Source of the DNA: CAVTOO01 sp963736355
Lineage (GTDB): Bacteria; Pseudomonadota; Alphaproteobacteria; Rhizobiales; Xanthobacteraceae
DNA length: 64,000 bases
Assembly: GCA_963736355.1 (NCBI GenBank)
Contig: CAVTOO010000022.1
Span: 124,001-188,000 of the forward strand
Direction: 5' to 3'
Part shown: positions 36,051-43,727 of the stretch, one piece after another
How positions within the stretch are numbered: position 1 is the stretch's first letter
Layout of the letters: every line of letters starts with the position of its first letter
The notes under the pieces: generated by a model
Seen by the model: the letters and a program-made list of their open reading frames with translations, nothing else
Databases searched by the model: none
What the model was told of the DNA's origin: nothing
Position numbers and translations under genes: made by a program

Positions 36051-37883
36051 TCAGGCGAGGGGGGACGTCGCGGCGGAAAGCCAGCGCTGCGTCTCGGAAT
36101 CGAGGAACGACGAGAGAGCTTCGGCGACGCGCGCGTGATAGGCATCGACCCATGCGATCTCGGAAGACGTCAGCAATGCCATGTCGATCAGGCGCTTGTC
36201 GATAGGCGCCAGAGTCAGAACCTCGAAGCGGTTCACCGGCCGCTCCGCGCCGGCGATTGTCGCCTCTGCGACAAGCACGAGATTTTCAATTCGAATGCCA
36301 TAGGCGCCGGTCTTGTAGTAGCCGGGTTCGTTGGACAGGATCATGCCGCGCTTCAGCGGCGTCGTTCCGATCTTGGAAATGCGCGCCGGGCCTTCATGGA
36401 CCGACAGATAGCTGCCGACGCCGTGGCCGGTGCCGTGATCGAAATCCAGCCCGGCCTGCCACAGGAACTGCCGGGCCATTGCGTCGATCTGTGCGCCGCT
36501 GGTTCCGTCGACGAAAACCGCGGCGGAGATCGCGATGTGGCCCTTGAGCACGCGGGTGAAACGGTCGCGCATTTCAGCGGTCGGCGTGCCGACCGAGATC
36601 GTGCGCGTCACGTCCGTCGTGCCGTCTTCATATTGCGCGCCGGAATCCACCAGCAGCAATTCACCCGGATGAATGCGCCGGTTGCTGGCGCGTGTGACGC
36701 GGTAATGAACGATGGCGCCGTTGGGGCCTGCGCCGCAGATGGTCGGAAACGACACATCGCGCAACAGTCCAGTGTCGCGGCGGAATGTTTCCAGCGCTTC
36801 CACCACGTCGATCTCGGTGAGGTGGCCTTGCGGCGCTTCGCGGTCGAGCCAGCTCAGGAATTTCGCCAGCGCCACGCCATCGCGTTGATGCGCGGCGCGC
36901 GCGCCGTCGATTTCGGTCGTATTCTTGACGGCCTTCATCAGCGCGATCGGATCGCTGCCGCGGATGGCCTTTCCACCTTCAATCGTGATGGCGCGTGACA
37001 AGGCGTCAGCGGCCGTTGCTGCGTCGAGGCCGATCGAGGCGCCCGTGGCGGCAAGGCGCGTGATCCGTCCGATCAATTCGCCCGGCTCCACAACATCGGC
37101 GAGATCCGCAAGATAGGCGCGTGCGGCGTTGGAGAGCTTGCGGCTGTCGATGAAGATTGTTGGGCGGCCGTCCTTCGGCACCATCGCGTAAGACAAGGGC
37201 AGCGGCGTATGCGCGACATCCGCGCCGCGAATATTGAAAGCCCATGCCACGGCATGGGCATCCGACAATACAAGAGCGTCCAGCTTCTGATCGGCCACGG
37301 CGCTGCGAATCCGGTCGAGCTTCTTGAACGCACTCTCGCCGGCAAATCGCTCGGCATGAAGATGGACCGCCCCGAGCGGCGCCTCGGGCCGCGCGGTCCA
37401 CACCGCATCGATCGGATTGGTCTCGACAGCCACGAGTTCGGCGCCTGCTTTGGCGCAGGCGCTAGCGAGTTTTTCCGCCGAGGCTGTGGTGTGCAGCCAG
37501 GGATCGAAGCCGATGCGGCTGCGACTTGCCACATTGGCAGCGATCCAGCCTTCCGGGGGCGGATCGACCAGCGAGGCCACGGTCCATTGCGCGGTGTCGA
37601 TCTGCTGCGCCGCCTGCAACGTGTAACGACCATCGACAAACAGCACGGCGCGGTCCGCCAGAACGAGGGCGAACCCCGCGGAGCCCGTGAACCCGCTCAA
37701 CCAGGCAAGGCGCTCCTCGGACGGCGGCACATATTCGTTCTGATGCTGGTCGGCGCGGGGGACGACCAGGCCCGACAATTGCCGGCGGGCCAGCTCGGCG
37801 CGCAAGGCCTGCAGCCGGGGCCCCAGTGCGCTGCGCTCGCCGGGGTCCTCGAAGCCCTGGAACCGGGATTCAAACATCATCAC
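36051..37883 (-). CDS. pepP: Xaa-Pro aminopeptidase (aminopeptidase P, M24B)
   Basis: The 610-residue metallopeptidase removes N-terminal residues before proline. It is of the long, three-domain type (two creatinase-like N-terminal domains, then pita-bread fold) seen in eukaryote XPNPEP1 and many bacteria. Metal ligands are visible: LLVDSGAQYEDGTTDVTRT with two Asp, GTGHGVGSYLSVHEG with His, ILSNEPGYY with Glu and GIRIENLV with Glu. The start is MMMFESRFQGFED at 37883. It lies upstream of the MFS gene. The symbol is used loosely, since E. coli PepP is the shorter type. Confidence 0.9.
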   Translation of the reverse strand: MMMFESRFQGFEDPGERSALGPRLQALRAELARRQLSGLVVPRADQHQNEYVPPSEERLAWLSGFTGSAGFALVLADRAVLFVDGRYTLQAAQQIDTAQWTVASLVDPPPEGWIAANVASRSRIGFDPWLHTTASAEKLASACAKAGAELVAVETNPIDAVWTARPEAPLGAVHLHAERFAGESAFKKLDRIRSAVADQKLDALVLSDAHAVAWAFNIRGADVAHTPLPLSYAMVPKDGRPTIFIDSRKLSNAARAYLADLADVVEPGELIGRITRLAATGASIGLDAATAADALSRAITIEGGKAIRGSDPIALMKAVKNTTEIDGARAAHQRDGVALAKFLSWLDREAPQGHLTEIDVVEALETFRRDTGLLRDVSFPTICGAGPNGAIVHYRVTRASNRRIHPGELLLVDSGAQYEDGTTDVTRTISVGTPTAEMRDRFTRVLKGHIAISAAVFVDGTSGAQIDAMARQFLWQAGLDFDHGTGHGVGSYLSVHEGPARISKIGTTPLKRGMILSNEPGYYKTGAYGIRIENLVLVAEATIAGAERPVNRFEVLTLAPIDKRLIDMALLTSSEIAWVDAYHARVAEALSSFLDSETQRWLSAATSPLA

Positions 37884-38087
37884 ACCTGAAGTCCTTTGGA
37901 TTCCGAAGGTCGCATGTCTTCGCGGCAGCCTCTCATGCGAGCTTCAAAGCCCGCGCACGAGCTGAAATGGTAGGCAACAATGCCTGACTTCAGGCAATTT
38001 AGCCTCAAACGCTGTTTGTGCTATGCAGCATTTAGCCATGGCCATGCGGGCAGATGCATAGCTCGCCTCATTCGAGTCGGCTAAGTT

Positions 38088-38112
38088 GGAACACATATAG
38101 GGAAGAAACGTT
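38088..38112 (+). promoter_or_regulatory. EcfG-type general stress promoter
   Basis: GGAAC (38088-38092), 16 bases, then CGTT (38109-38112): an exact match to the alphaproteobacterial EcfG/SigT/RpoE2 consensus. It lies in the 263-base gap between pepP and the small ORF, pointing to the latter. The gap otherwise shows nothing I can name. Confidence 0.7.
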
Positions 38113-38146
38113 GAGCGAGGGTGATCGAACCTAAAGGGTCATCACC

Positions 38147-38395
38147 ATGCCTGCCATTAGTTTCGAAAAGATCGTCCCTGTAGAGAGGGACTTAGCCGTG
38201 AATCGCTCCATGAATCATCAAACGTCAGGCCTCGCCGGCCAAAAGTTGGCACGAAAGGCCCCCGGAACCACGCTTGGCCGTGGCCGCGGAATCGTCATCA
38301 ACTGGCTGGATCGGCTGGTGGAGCGGCGAATGGAGAAGGTGGAGCGCGATATCGCGCGCATTCGCAAGAAGTCCGCCGGTTCCGAGACACGCTAG
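38147..38395 (+). CDS. Small basic hypothetical protein, probably stress-regulated
   Basis: This 82-residue ORF (from ATG 38147) has no domain I recognise. A shorter product of 65 residues from GTG 38198 is more likely, because AGAGAGG at 38182-38188 is a strong ribosome binding site nine bases before it. The C-terminal half is a charged amphipathic helix (WLDRLVERRMEKVERDIAR) and the N-terminal half is Gly/Lys-rich and probably flexible. An exact EcfG-type promoter lies 35 bases upstream of the first ATG, so expression in general stress is likely (inference). The nearest genes give no functional hint. Confidence 0.5.
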   Translation: MPAISFEKIVPVERDLAVNRSMNHQTSGLAGQKLARKAPGTTLGRGRGIVINWLDRLVERRMEKVERDIARIRKKSAGSETR

Positions 38396-38469
38396 GTCGC
38401 CGATCACTTTGCTGCCGCCGCGGTCGCGGTCGCTGGCGCCGCTGGCGTGCGCTGTTAGTCAGCGCCATC

Positions 38470-39357
38470 TCATCTTTTGTTTTGCATCAGCAGGCTGCAC
38501 CAGCCTTCAAGTTCGATACGGCGTATCGGCACTACGCCCTGGGCGCGATAGGCGGCAATGACCCCGCGCGCATGGGCCGGAAGCAATCCTGACAGAATCA
38601 CAATCGCGCCGGGCGCCAGATGTCGCGCCATGGACGGCGCGAGTGCGCGCAGCGGGTTTGCGAGAATATTCGCCAGCACCAGATCGAACGGCGCGCGGGC
38701 CGCAAAACGCGGCGAGCCGAAGCCGGTCGCGTGCGCCGCCTCGACCAGATCGCCAACGCCGTTGAGGCGCGCATTGTCGCGTGCGACCTGAACGGCGCGC
38801 GGGTCGATATCGGTGGCCAGGACCGGCGTTCGTAACGCCTTCGCGGCGGCGATGGCGAGAACGCCCGTGCCGGTGCCGAGATCGAGCATGCGTCGCGGGC
38901 GATAGCGGCGCAGCACATCCTGCAAGAGAAGAAGGCAACCGCGCGTCGTGCCGTGATGGCCGGTGCCGAAGGCGAGCGCGGCCTCGATCTCGATCGAAAT
39001 CTGGTTGGCTTTCACACGCGCGCGGTCGTGATGGCCGTGAACGACGAAATGACCGGCTATAACGGGCGCCAATCCCTCAAGGCTGGCGCGGACCCAGTCT
39101 TGCGCGGCGATGGTCTCAAAGCGCACCGCTTGCGCGGCGTCGTCGCCCGCGACCTGCGCGATGGTGGCGCGGACCGCGTCCTGATCCGGTGCGTCTGCAA
39201 AATGCGCGCTGATTTCCCAATGGCCCTCGGTCACCTCGAAGGCTGCCACCGCCACCTGTTCGCTATCGAAGATTTCGGTGAGGACATCGGCGACGCCGCG
39301 CGCGAGCTTTTCCTCGCCGAGCGCCAGCGTGGCGCGAACGACAGGCGGGGTCAGCAT
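38470..39357 (-). CDS. prmA: Ribosomal protein L11 methyltransferase
   Basis: The 295-residue SAM-dependent enzyme trimethylates ribosomal protein L11. The core motifs are AFGTGHHGTTRGCL, LDLGTGTGVLAIAAAK, DIDPRAVQVARDNA and the catalytic-site NPxx-like LANILANPLRALAP. The N-terminal substrate-recognition domain is present (about 1-110). It is full length. DnaA-box-like sites lie directly upstream of the start. Confidence 0.94.
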   Translation of the reverse strand: MLTPPVVRATLALGEEKLARGVADVLTEIFDSEQVAVAAFEVTEGHWEISAHFADAPDQDAVRATIAQVAGDDAAQAVRFETIAAQDWVRASLEGLAPVIAGHFVVHGHHDRARVKANQISIEIEAALAFGTGHHGTTRGCLLLLQDVLRRYRPRRMLDLGTGTGVLAIAAAKALRTPVLATDIDPRAVQVARDNARLNGVGDLVEAAHATGFGSPRFAARAPFDLVLANILANPLRALAPSMARHLAPGAIVILSGLLPAHARGVIAAYRAQGVVPIRRIELEGWCSLLMQNKR

Positions 39358-39380
39358 TCGTCACCGTAATTCACAGGGAC

Positions 39381-39489
39381 TTCTCCACAGCAGGGGTCTT
39401 GCCCGGCCCACAGGTTGGAAACCGTTTATCCACAGGGCCCGGGCCGACTTGTCCACCGGCTACGGCCTGTTTTCAAGGCCCTTTCCACA
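39381..39489 (+). promoter_or_regulatory. Cluster of DnaA-box-like sequences upstream of prmA
   Basis: Four same-direction nine-base sites lie in the 142-base gap: TTCTCCACA (39381-39389, one mismatch), TTATCCACA (39426-39434, perfect E. coli-type DnaA box), TTGTCCACC (39449-39457, two mismatches) and CTTTCCACA (39481-39489, two mismatches). No AT-rich unwinding segment is present, so this is not proposed as the origin; it may regulate prmA or bind spare DnaA. Confidence 0.4.
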
Positions 39490-39499
39490 ATCCCCGGCG

Positions 39500-41113
39500 T
39501 CAGCGTCGCAGCAGCGCATGGGCGTCGCGCAGCACCGCGCGGGCAGCATTGTGGCCGACCGCGCCGGTGACGCCGCCGCCGGGATGAGCGCCTGCGCCGC
39601 AATGGTAGAGGCCCTTGAGGGGCCCGCGATAATCGGCGTGTCCCAGCATCGGCCGGGCGGAGAACAACTGGTTCAAGGTCAGCGCGCCGTGAAAGATATC
39701 CCCGCCGAGAAGCCCGAAGGTGCGCTCCAGATCGAGCGGCGAAAGGATCTGCCGGCCGATCACGCTCGCGGCGAAGCCCGGCGCGTAGCGGTCGACGGTG
39801 GCGATCATCAGATCGGCGGCCGCCTCGCGGTGATCGTCCCATGAGGCGCCGTCGGGCCTTTGCGGCGCGACGTGCTGGCAAAAGAGACTGGCGACATGGG
39901 CGCCCGGCGGGGCGAGCGTCTCATCCAGCGTGGAGGGAATGAGCAGTTCGACAACGGGCTCGCGGCTGACGCCGTGCGTTTTGGCGTCGTGGAAGGCGCG
40001 GTCCATGTAGCCGAGAGACGGTGCGATGATAATGCCGGCTGTGAGGTGATCGCCGCCGCCCGGCAGTGCTGTAAAGGACGGCAACCGTGATAGGGCGACA
40101 TTCATGCGGAAGGTGCCCGAGCCCGAACGCCAGCGTGTCATGCGCTGAAGAAACGACGGCGGCAGCGCGCCCTTCGGCATCAACCGCGTATAAAGCAGTT
40201 GCAGATTCATATTGGCGACGATGCGTTCGGCGCGAAGAGTGCGGCCATCTTCCAGCACGACGCCGCGCGCCGCGCCGCCTTCGACGATGACTTCGCGCAC
40301 GGCGGCGCCTGTTTCGATCTCAGCGCCGTGTTCGCGGGCTGCGCTCGCCATGGCTTGCGTGATCGCGCCCATGCCGCCGATGGCATGGCCCCACACGCCC
40401 TTGCGGCCGTTCACTTCTCCAAACGCGTGATGCAGCATCACATAGGCCGAGCCGGGCTCGTAAGGCGACGCATAATTGCCGACGATGGCGTCGAAGCCGA
40501 ACAGCGCCTTGACCAGATCGTGCTCGAAAATCTCGTCGAGCATCTCGCCGGCCGAGCGCGTGAACAGATCAAGCAGCAGGCGCTGATGTTCGATCGAGAG
40601 ACCGCGCAGGATGTTGGCGCTGGCGAGCGCGTTGAAGGCTTCGCCGAGCGCGGTCGGCCCTAGTCCTTCGACGACATTGGGCGGCGCGCGCAGCACGAAC
40701 GCGCGCAGCACGTCCGCAATGATTTGCAGCTCGTCGCCGAACTCGTCGAAGCGCGCGGCATCATGCGCGCTGAGCGCGGCGAGACTCGCCTGCGTGCGGC
40801 CGTCACCGGTCAATAGATACGCCCCGTCCGGTGCCGGCAGAAAATTCTGCGCGCGACGCTCGACGATGCGCAGCCCATGCCGGGCGAGTTCGAGATCGGC
40901 GATGACTTTCGGGTTCAGCAGGCTGACGGTATAGGCGGCGACGGAATTGCGAAATCCGGGATGAAACTCTTCCGTGACCGCCGCGCCGCCGACGACCTGG
41001 CGGCGCTCGACGACCTTCACCTTCAATCCCGCCTTGGCCAGATAGGCCGCACAGACGAGGCCGTTGTGACCGGCGCCGAGAATCAGCACATCGTGATCGG
41101 CTGCATCAGTCAC
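39500..41113 (-). CDS. Phytoene-dehydrogenase-like FAD/NAD(P) oxidoreductase
   Basis: The 537-residue protein is of the CrtI/PYROXD2-like amine oxidase superfamily. The N-terminal dinucleotide motif is DVLILGAGHNGLVCAAYLAKAG-like (GAGHNG) with the following VVERRQVVGGAA, and the C-terminal FAD motif is YHCGAGAHPGGGVTGAVGHNA. No carotenoid genes are nearby, so carotenoid desaturation is unlikely; the PYROXD2 branch has no settled substrate. It stands alone on the minus strand, diverging from the membrane/spermidine-synthase fusion. Confidence 0.85.
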   Translation of the reverse strand: MTDAADHDVLILGAGHNGLVCAAYLAKAGLKVKVVERRQVVGGAAVTEEFHPGFRNSVAAYTVSLLNPKVIADLELARHGLRIVERRAQNFLPAPDGAYLLTGDGRTQASLAALSAHDAARFDEFGDELQIIADVLRAFVLRAPPNVVEGLGPTALGEAFNALASANILRGLSIEHQRLLLDLFTRSAGEMLDEIFEHDLVKALFGFDAIVGNYASPYEPGSAYVMLHHAFGEVNGRKGVWGHAIGGMGAITQAMASAAREHGAEIETGAAVREVIVEGGAARGVVLEDGRTLRAERIVANMNLQLLYTRLMPKGALPPSFLQRMTRWRSGSGTFRMNVALSRLPSFTALPGGGDHLTAGIIIAPSLGYMDRAFHDAKTHGVSREPVVELLIPSTLDETLAPPGAHVASLFCQHVAPQRPDGASWDDHREAAADLMIATVDRYAPGFAASVIGRQILSPLDLERTFGLLGGDIFHGALTLNQLFSARPMLGHADYRGPLKGLYHCGAGAHPGGGVTGAVGHNAARAVLRDAHALLRR

Positions 41114-41141
41114 GGCTCGTGGTCCTTTGTTTCTGCCCTGT

Positions 41142-41169
41142 TAAGAAAGCGTTGTGTAAGAAAGCGTTG
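41142..41169. repeat. Short tandem repeat in the divergent promoter region
   Basis: The 13-base unit TAAGAAAGCGTTG occurs twice with a 15-base period (41142-41154 and 41157-41169), between the FAD oxidoreductase start and the next gene. It may be a duplicated operator or simple slippage. Confidence 0.45.
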
Positions 41170-41256
41170 CGGCAGCGCGTCTTGCCGTTCCAATGGGCTT
41201 GTGGTCCACTCCGCCGCCCGGCAAACCCGCCGCCAATTTTTCCTTCCGGACAACGC

Positions 41257-43524
41257 ATGACCGATACCTCGGCCTCCGACTTCGCTGCTCCGCCGGCATC
41301 ACGATACAAACTCATCCTCATAGTCTACACCGTGGCGATTTTCACCAGTGCGTTGTTGCTGTTTTCGGTTCAGCCGATGTTCACCAAGCTGGTGCTGCCG
41401 CGGCTCGGCGGATCGCCCGCAGTGTGGTCGGTGGCGATGGTCTTCTTTCAGACGCTGCTGTTGGCCGGTTATGTCTATGCGCACTTTCTGACCAAGCTGC
41501 GGAACCGGACGGTCATGGTGTCGATCCATGTCGTCGTCCTTCTGCTGGCGCTGGTGACGCTGCCGCTCGCCATCTCGGAGCGTATGGGCGACCCGCCGAA
41601 CAGTGCGCAGGGCCTTTGGCTGCTTGGCCTGTTCACGATCTCGATCGGCCTGCCGTTCTTTGCGCTCGCCGCCAACAACCCGCTGCTGCAGGCGTGGTTC
41701 GTGCGCACCGGCCATCCCGATGGTCCCGATCCGTATTTTCTCTATGCATCGTCCAATATCGGCAGCTTCCTGGCGCTATTGAGCTATCCGCTGCTGCTCG
41801 AGCCGATGTTCACGCTGCGCACGCAGAACCTGATCTGGACCGGTGGCTACGCCGTCCTGATCGCGCTGATCGGATGTTGCGGATTCCTGCTGCTGCGCGC
41901 GCCGGCCAATCAGGGCAACATGTTCAATGCCGCTGACGCAACGCCGACGCCGAGCTGGTCGCTGCGGCTGCGCTGGATTTTCCTGGCCGCGGTGCCGTCG
42001 GGTCTCCTCGTCGCAGTGACCTCGCATATCTCCACCGATGTCGCGGCCGCGCCGCTGCTGTGGGTGCTGCCGCTTTCACTCTATCTTCTGACCTGGGTGG
42101 TGGTGTTCCAGAAGAAGCCGGTGATCTCGCACAAGATCGTCATGGTGTTGCAGCCGCTCGCCATAGCCGCCGTCGTCATCCTGTTCATGATTCCGACATC
42201 GCGCGGCCTGATCCTGATGCTGGCCGGTCAACTGCTGGCGTTCTTCATCATTGCCATGGCGGCGCATGGCGAACTGGCGCGCACGCGTCCGGGCGCAGAT
42301 CATTTGACGGGGTTTTATGTCGCGCTCTCGCTCGGCGGCATGATCGGCGGGCTGTTCGCAGGTCTCATCGCGCCCTTTATTTTCAACTGGGTGGCTGAGT
42401 ATCCGCTGTTGCTGTTGCTGGCGGCGATGTGCCGGCCGATGCCGACCACCGATCAGTCGCGTATCGACCGGATTTTCTGGCCGGTGGCCGCGCTGGTTGC
42501 GCTCGGCCTTGCGCTGCAGGTGACGCTCGGGTGGCAGATCGTGCCGGGTATCGCCAACAATCTGACGACGATCGTGGCGCTCATCGCGCTGACCGGCGTG
42601 TTGTTCATGGGCGACCGGCTCAAGCTCGCCTTTGTCGTGGCGCTGGCGCTGGTGATGATCCGTCTCTATCCGAACGAGGACGGCCGCACCGAGACGGTGC
42701 GTTCGTTCTACGGCATTCATAAGGTCCAGGAGACGTCCGACGGCATGTACCATGTGCTGCTGCACGGCACGACCATCCACGGCGCGCAGAAATGGCGCGA
42801 TCCGAAATCCATGATGCCGCTCACCGAGCGCCCCGAGCCGATCAGCTACTATCATGCCGATGGCGGCATTGGAGCAGCGATCAACGCCATTCGCGCGCGC
42901 AAGGGCGGTCCGCTCAAGGTCGCCGCCATCGGGCTCGGCACTGGCACGCTGACATGTCATTCGCAGCCCGGCGAGACATGGCGCATGTTCGAAATCGACC
43001 AGTCGATCGTCGATATCGCCAAGGATCCGCGCCGCTTCACTTATGTGTCGCGCTGCATGCCCGATCTGCAGCCGATCATGGGCGACGCGCGGCTGACCTT
43101 CACCAAGGAGCCGGACGGCTTCTATGACCTGATCATCGTCGATGCGTATTCTTCCGACGCCATTCCGATCCATCTGGCGACGCAGGAAGCCATGGCGATC
43201 TACAAGTCGAAGCTGGCGCCGCAGGGCGCCGTGCTGGTGCATGTGTCCAACCGGCATCTCGAATTGATGAGCGTCATCGTCGGCATCGCCGACGCCAACG
43301 GGCTGAAGGCATGGACGTTCGACGAGGATTCCAACCGCGAGGGCGAGTATATTTTCTCGACCGAAGTGGTGCTTGCCGCGCGCGAAGAAGCCGATGTCGG
43401 TTCGCTCGCGTCCGACAGCAAATGGACGCTGACCGAGCCTGAAGAGAAACAGCGCGTCTGGACCGACGACTATTCCAACATCATCGGCGCGGTGTGGCGG
43501 CAACTCTATCCGGATCCGGAATAG
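41257..43524 (+). CDS. Polytopic membrane protein fused to a spermidine-synthase-like domain
   Basis: The 755-residue protein has an N-terminal two-thirds (about 1-500) with a dozen or so hydrophobic helices. The C-terminal third is a Rossmann-fold spermine/spermidine-synthase-like domain: AAIGLGTGTLTCHSQPG (SAM/dcSAM-type glycine loop), FEIDQSIVDIAKDP (acidic ribose-binding residue), and IIVDAYSSDAIPIHLATQEA in place of the usual active-site DxxDP. The substrate is unknown and polyamine synthesis should not be assumed. ATG 41257 (MTDTSASD) was chosen; the open frame extends to 41119 but codes for Cys/Arg-rich text unlike the family and crosses the tandem repeat. Confidence 0.85.
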   Translation: MTDTSASDFAAPPASRYKLILIVYTVAIFTSALLLFSVQPMFTKLVLPRLGGSPAVWSVAMVFFQTLLLAGYVYAHFLTKLRNRTVMVSIHVVVLLLALVTLPLAISERMGDPPNSAQGLWLLGLFTISIGLPFFALAANNPLLQAWFVRTGHPDGPDPYFLYASSNIGSFLALLSYPLLLEPMFTLRTQNLIWTGGYAVLIALIGCCGFLLLRAPANQGNMFNAADATPTPSWSLRLRWIFLAAVPSGLLVAVTSHISTDVAAAPLLWVLPLSLYLLTWVVVFQKKPVISHKIVMVLQPLAIAAVVILFMIPTSRGLILMLAGQLLAFFIIAMAAHGELARTRPGADHLTGFYVALSLGGMIGGLFAGLIAPFIFNWVAEYPLLLLLAAMCRPMPTTDQSRIDRIFWPVAALVALGLALQVTLGWQIVPGIANNLTTIVALIALTGVLFMGDRLKLAFVVALALVMIRLYPNEDGRTETVRSFYGIHKVQETSDGMYHVLLHGTTIHGAQKWRDPKSMMPLTERPEPISYYHADGGIGAAINAIRARKGGPLKVAAIGLGTGTLTCHSQPGETWRMFEIDQSIVDIAKDPRRFTYVSRCMPDLQPIMGDARLTFTKEPDGFYDLIIVDAYSSDAIPIHLATQEAMAIYKSKLAPQGAVLVHVSNRHLELMSVIVGIADANGLKAWTFDEDSNREGEYIFSTEVVLAAREEADVGSLASDSKWTLTEPEEKQRVWTDDYSNIIGAVWRQLYPDPE

Positions 43525-43537
43525 GCGAAGGGCGGTC

Positions 43538-43687
43538 TTAGTGCCGCTTGAAATACTGGACCTCGCGCTCGTGCTTTTCCGCTGCCGCGCGTGAATTGAA
43601 CGTGCCCAGATTGCGTCGCTTGCCCGTGCGCGGGTTCTTCTTGCGCGAATAGAGCCGGTATTTGCCGGAGGGCAGTTTGCGGATCAT
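43538..43687 (-). CDS. 49-residue basic protein, possible nucleic-acid binder
   Basis: The protein begins MIRKLPSGKYRLYSRKKN and ends in EKHEREVQYFKRH; it is strongly basic with the pattern of three beta strands and a short helix. This resembles the small arm-type DNA-binding fold of tyrosine integrases (by-eye inference). I recall near-identical small hypotheticals in many proteobacteria. A ribosome-binding AGGAGG-like AGGAGGCTTGCA precedes the ATG on the minus strand. It lies 40 bases downstream of uvrD on the same strand, so it may be the last gene of that transcript. Confidence 0.7.
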   Translation of the reverse strand: MIRKLPSGKYRLYSRKKNPRTGKRRNLGTFNSRAAAEKHEREVQYFKRH

Positions 43688-43727
43688 TGCAAGCCTCCTG
43701 TCGAGCGCGGCCAGACAATCCGGTTTG

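Noticed and set aside
39381..39489. Chromosomal origin of replication
   Set aside because: Only one perfect DnaA box, no AT-rich unwinding region and no origin-linked genes nearby.
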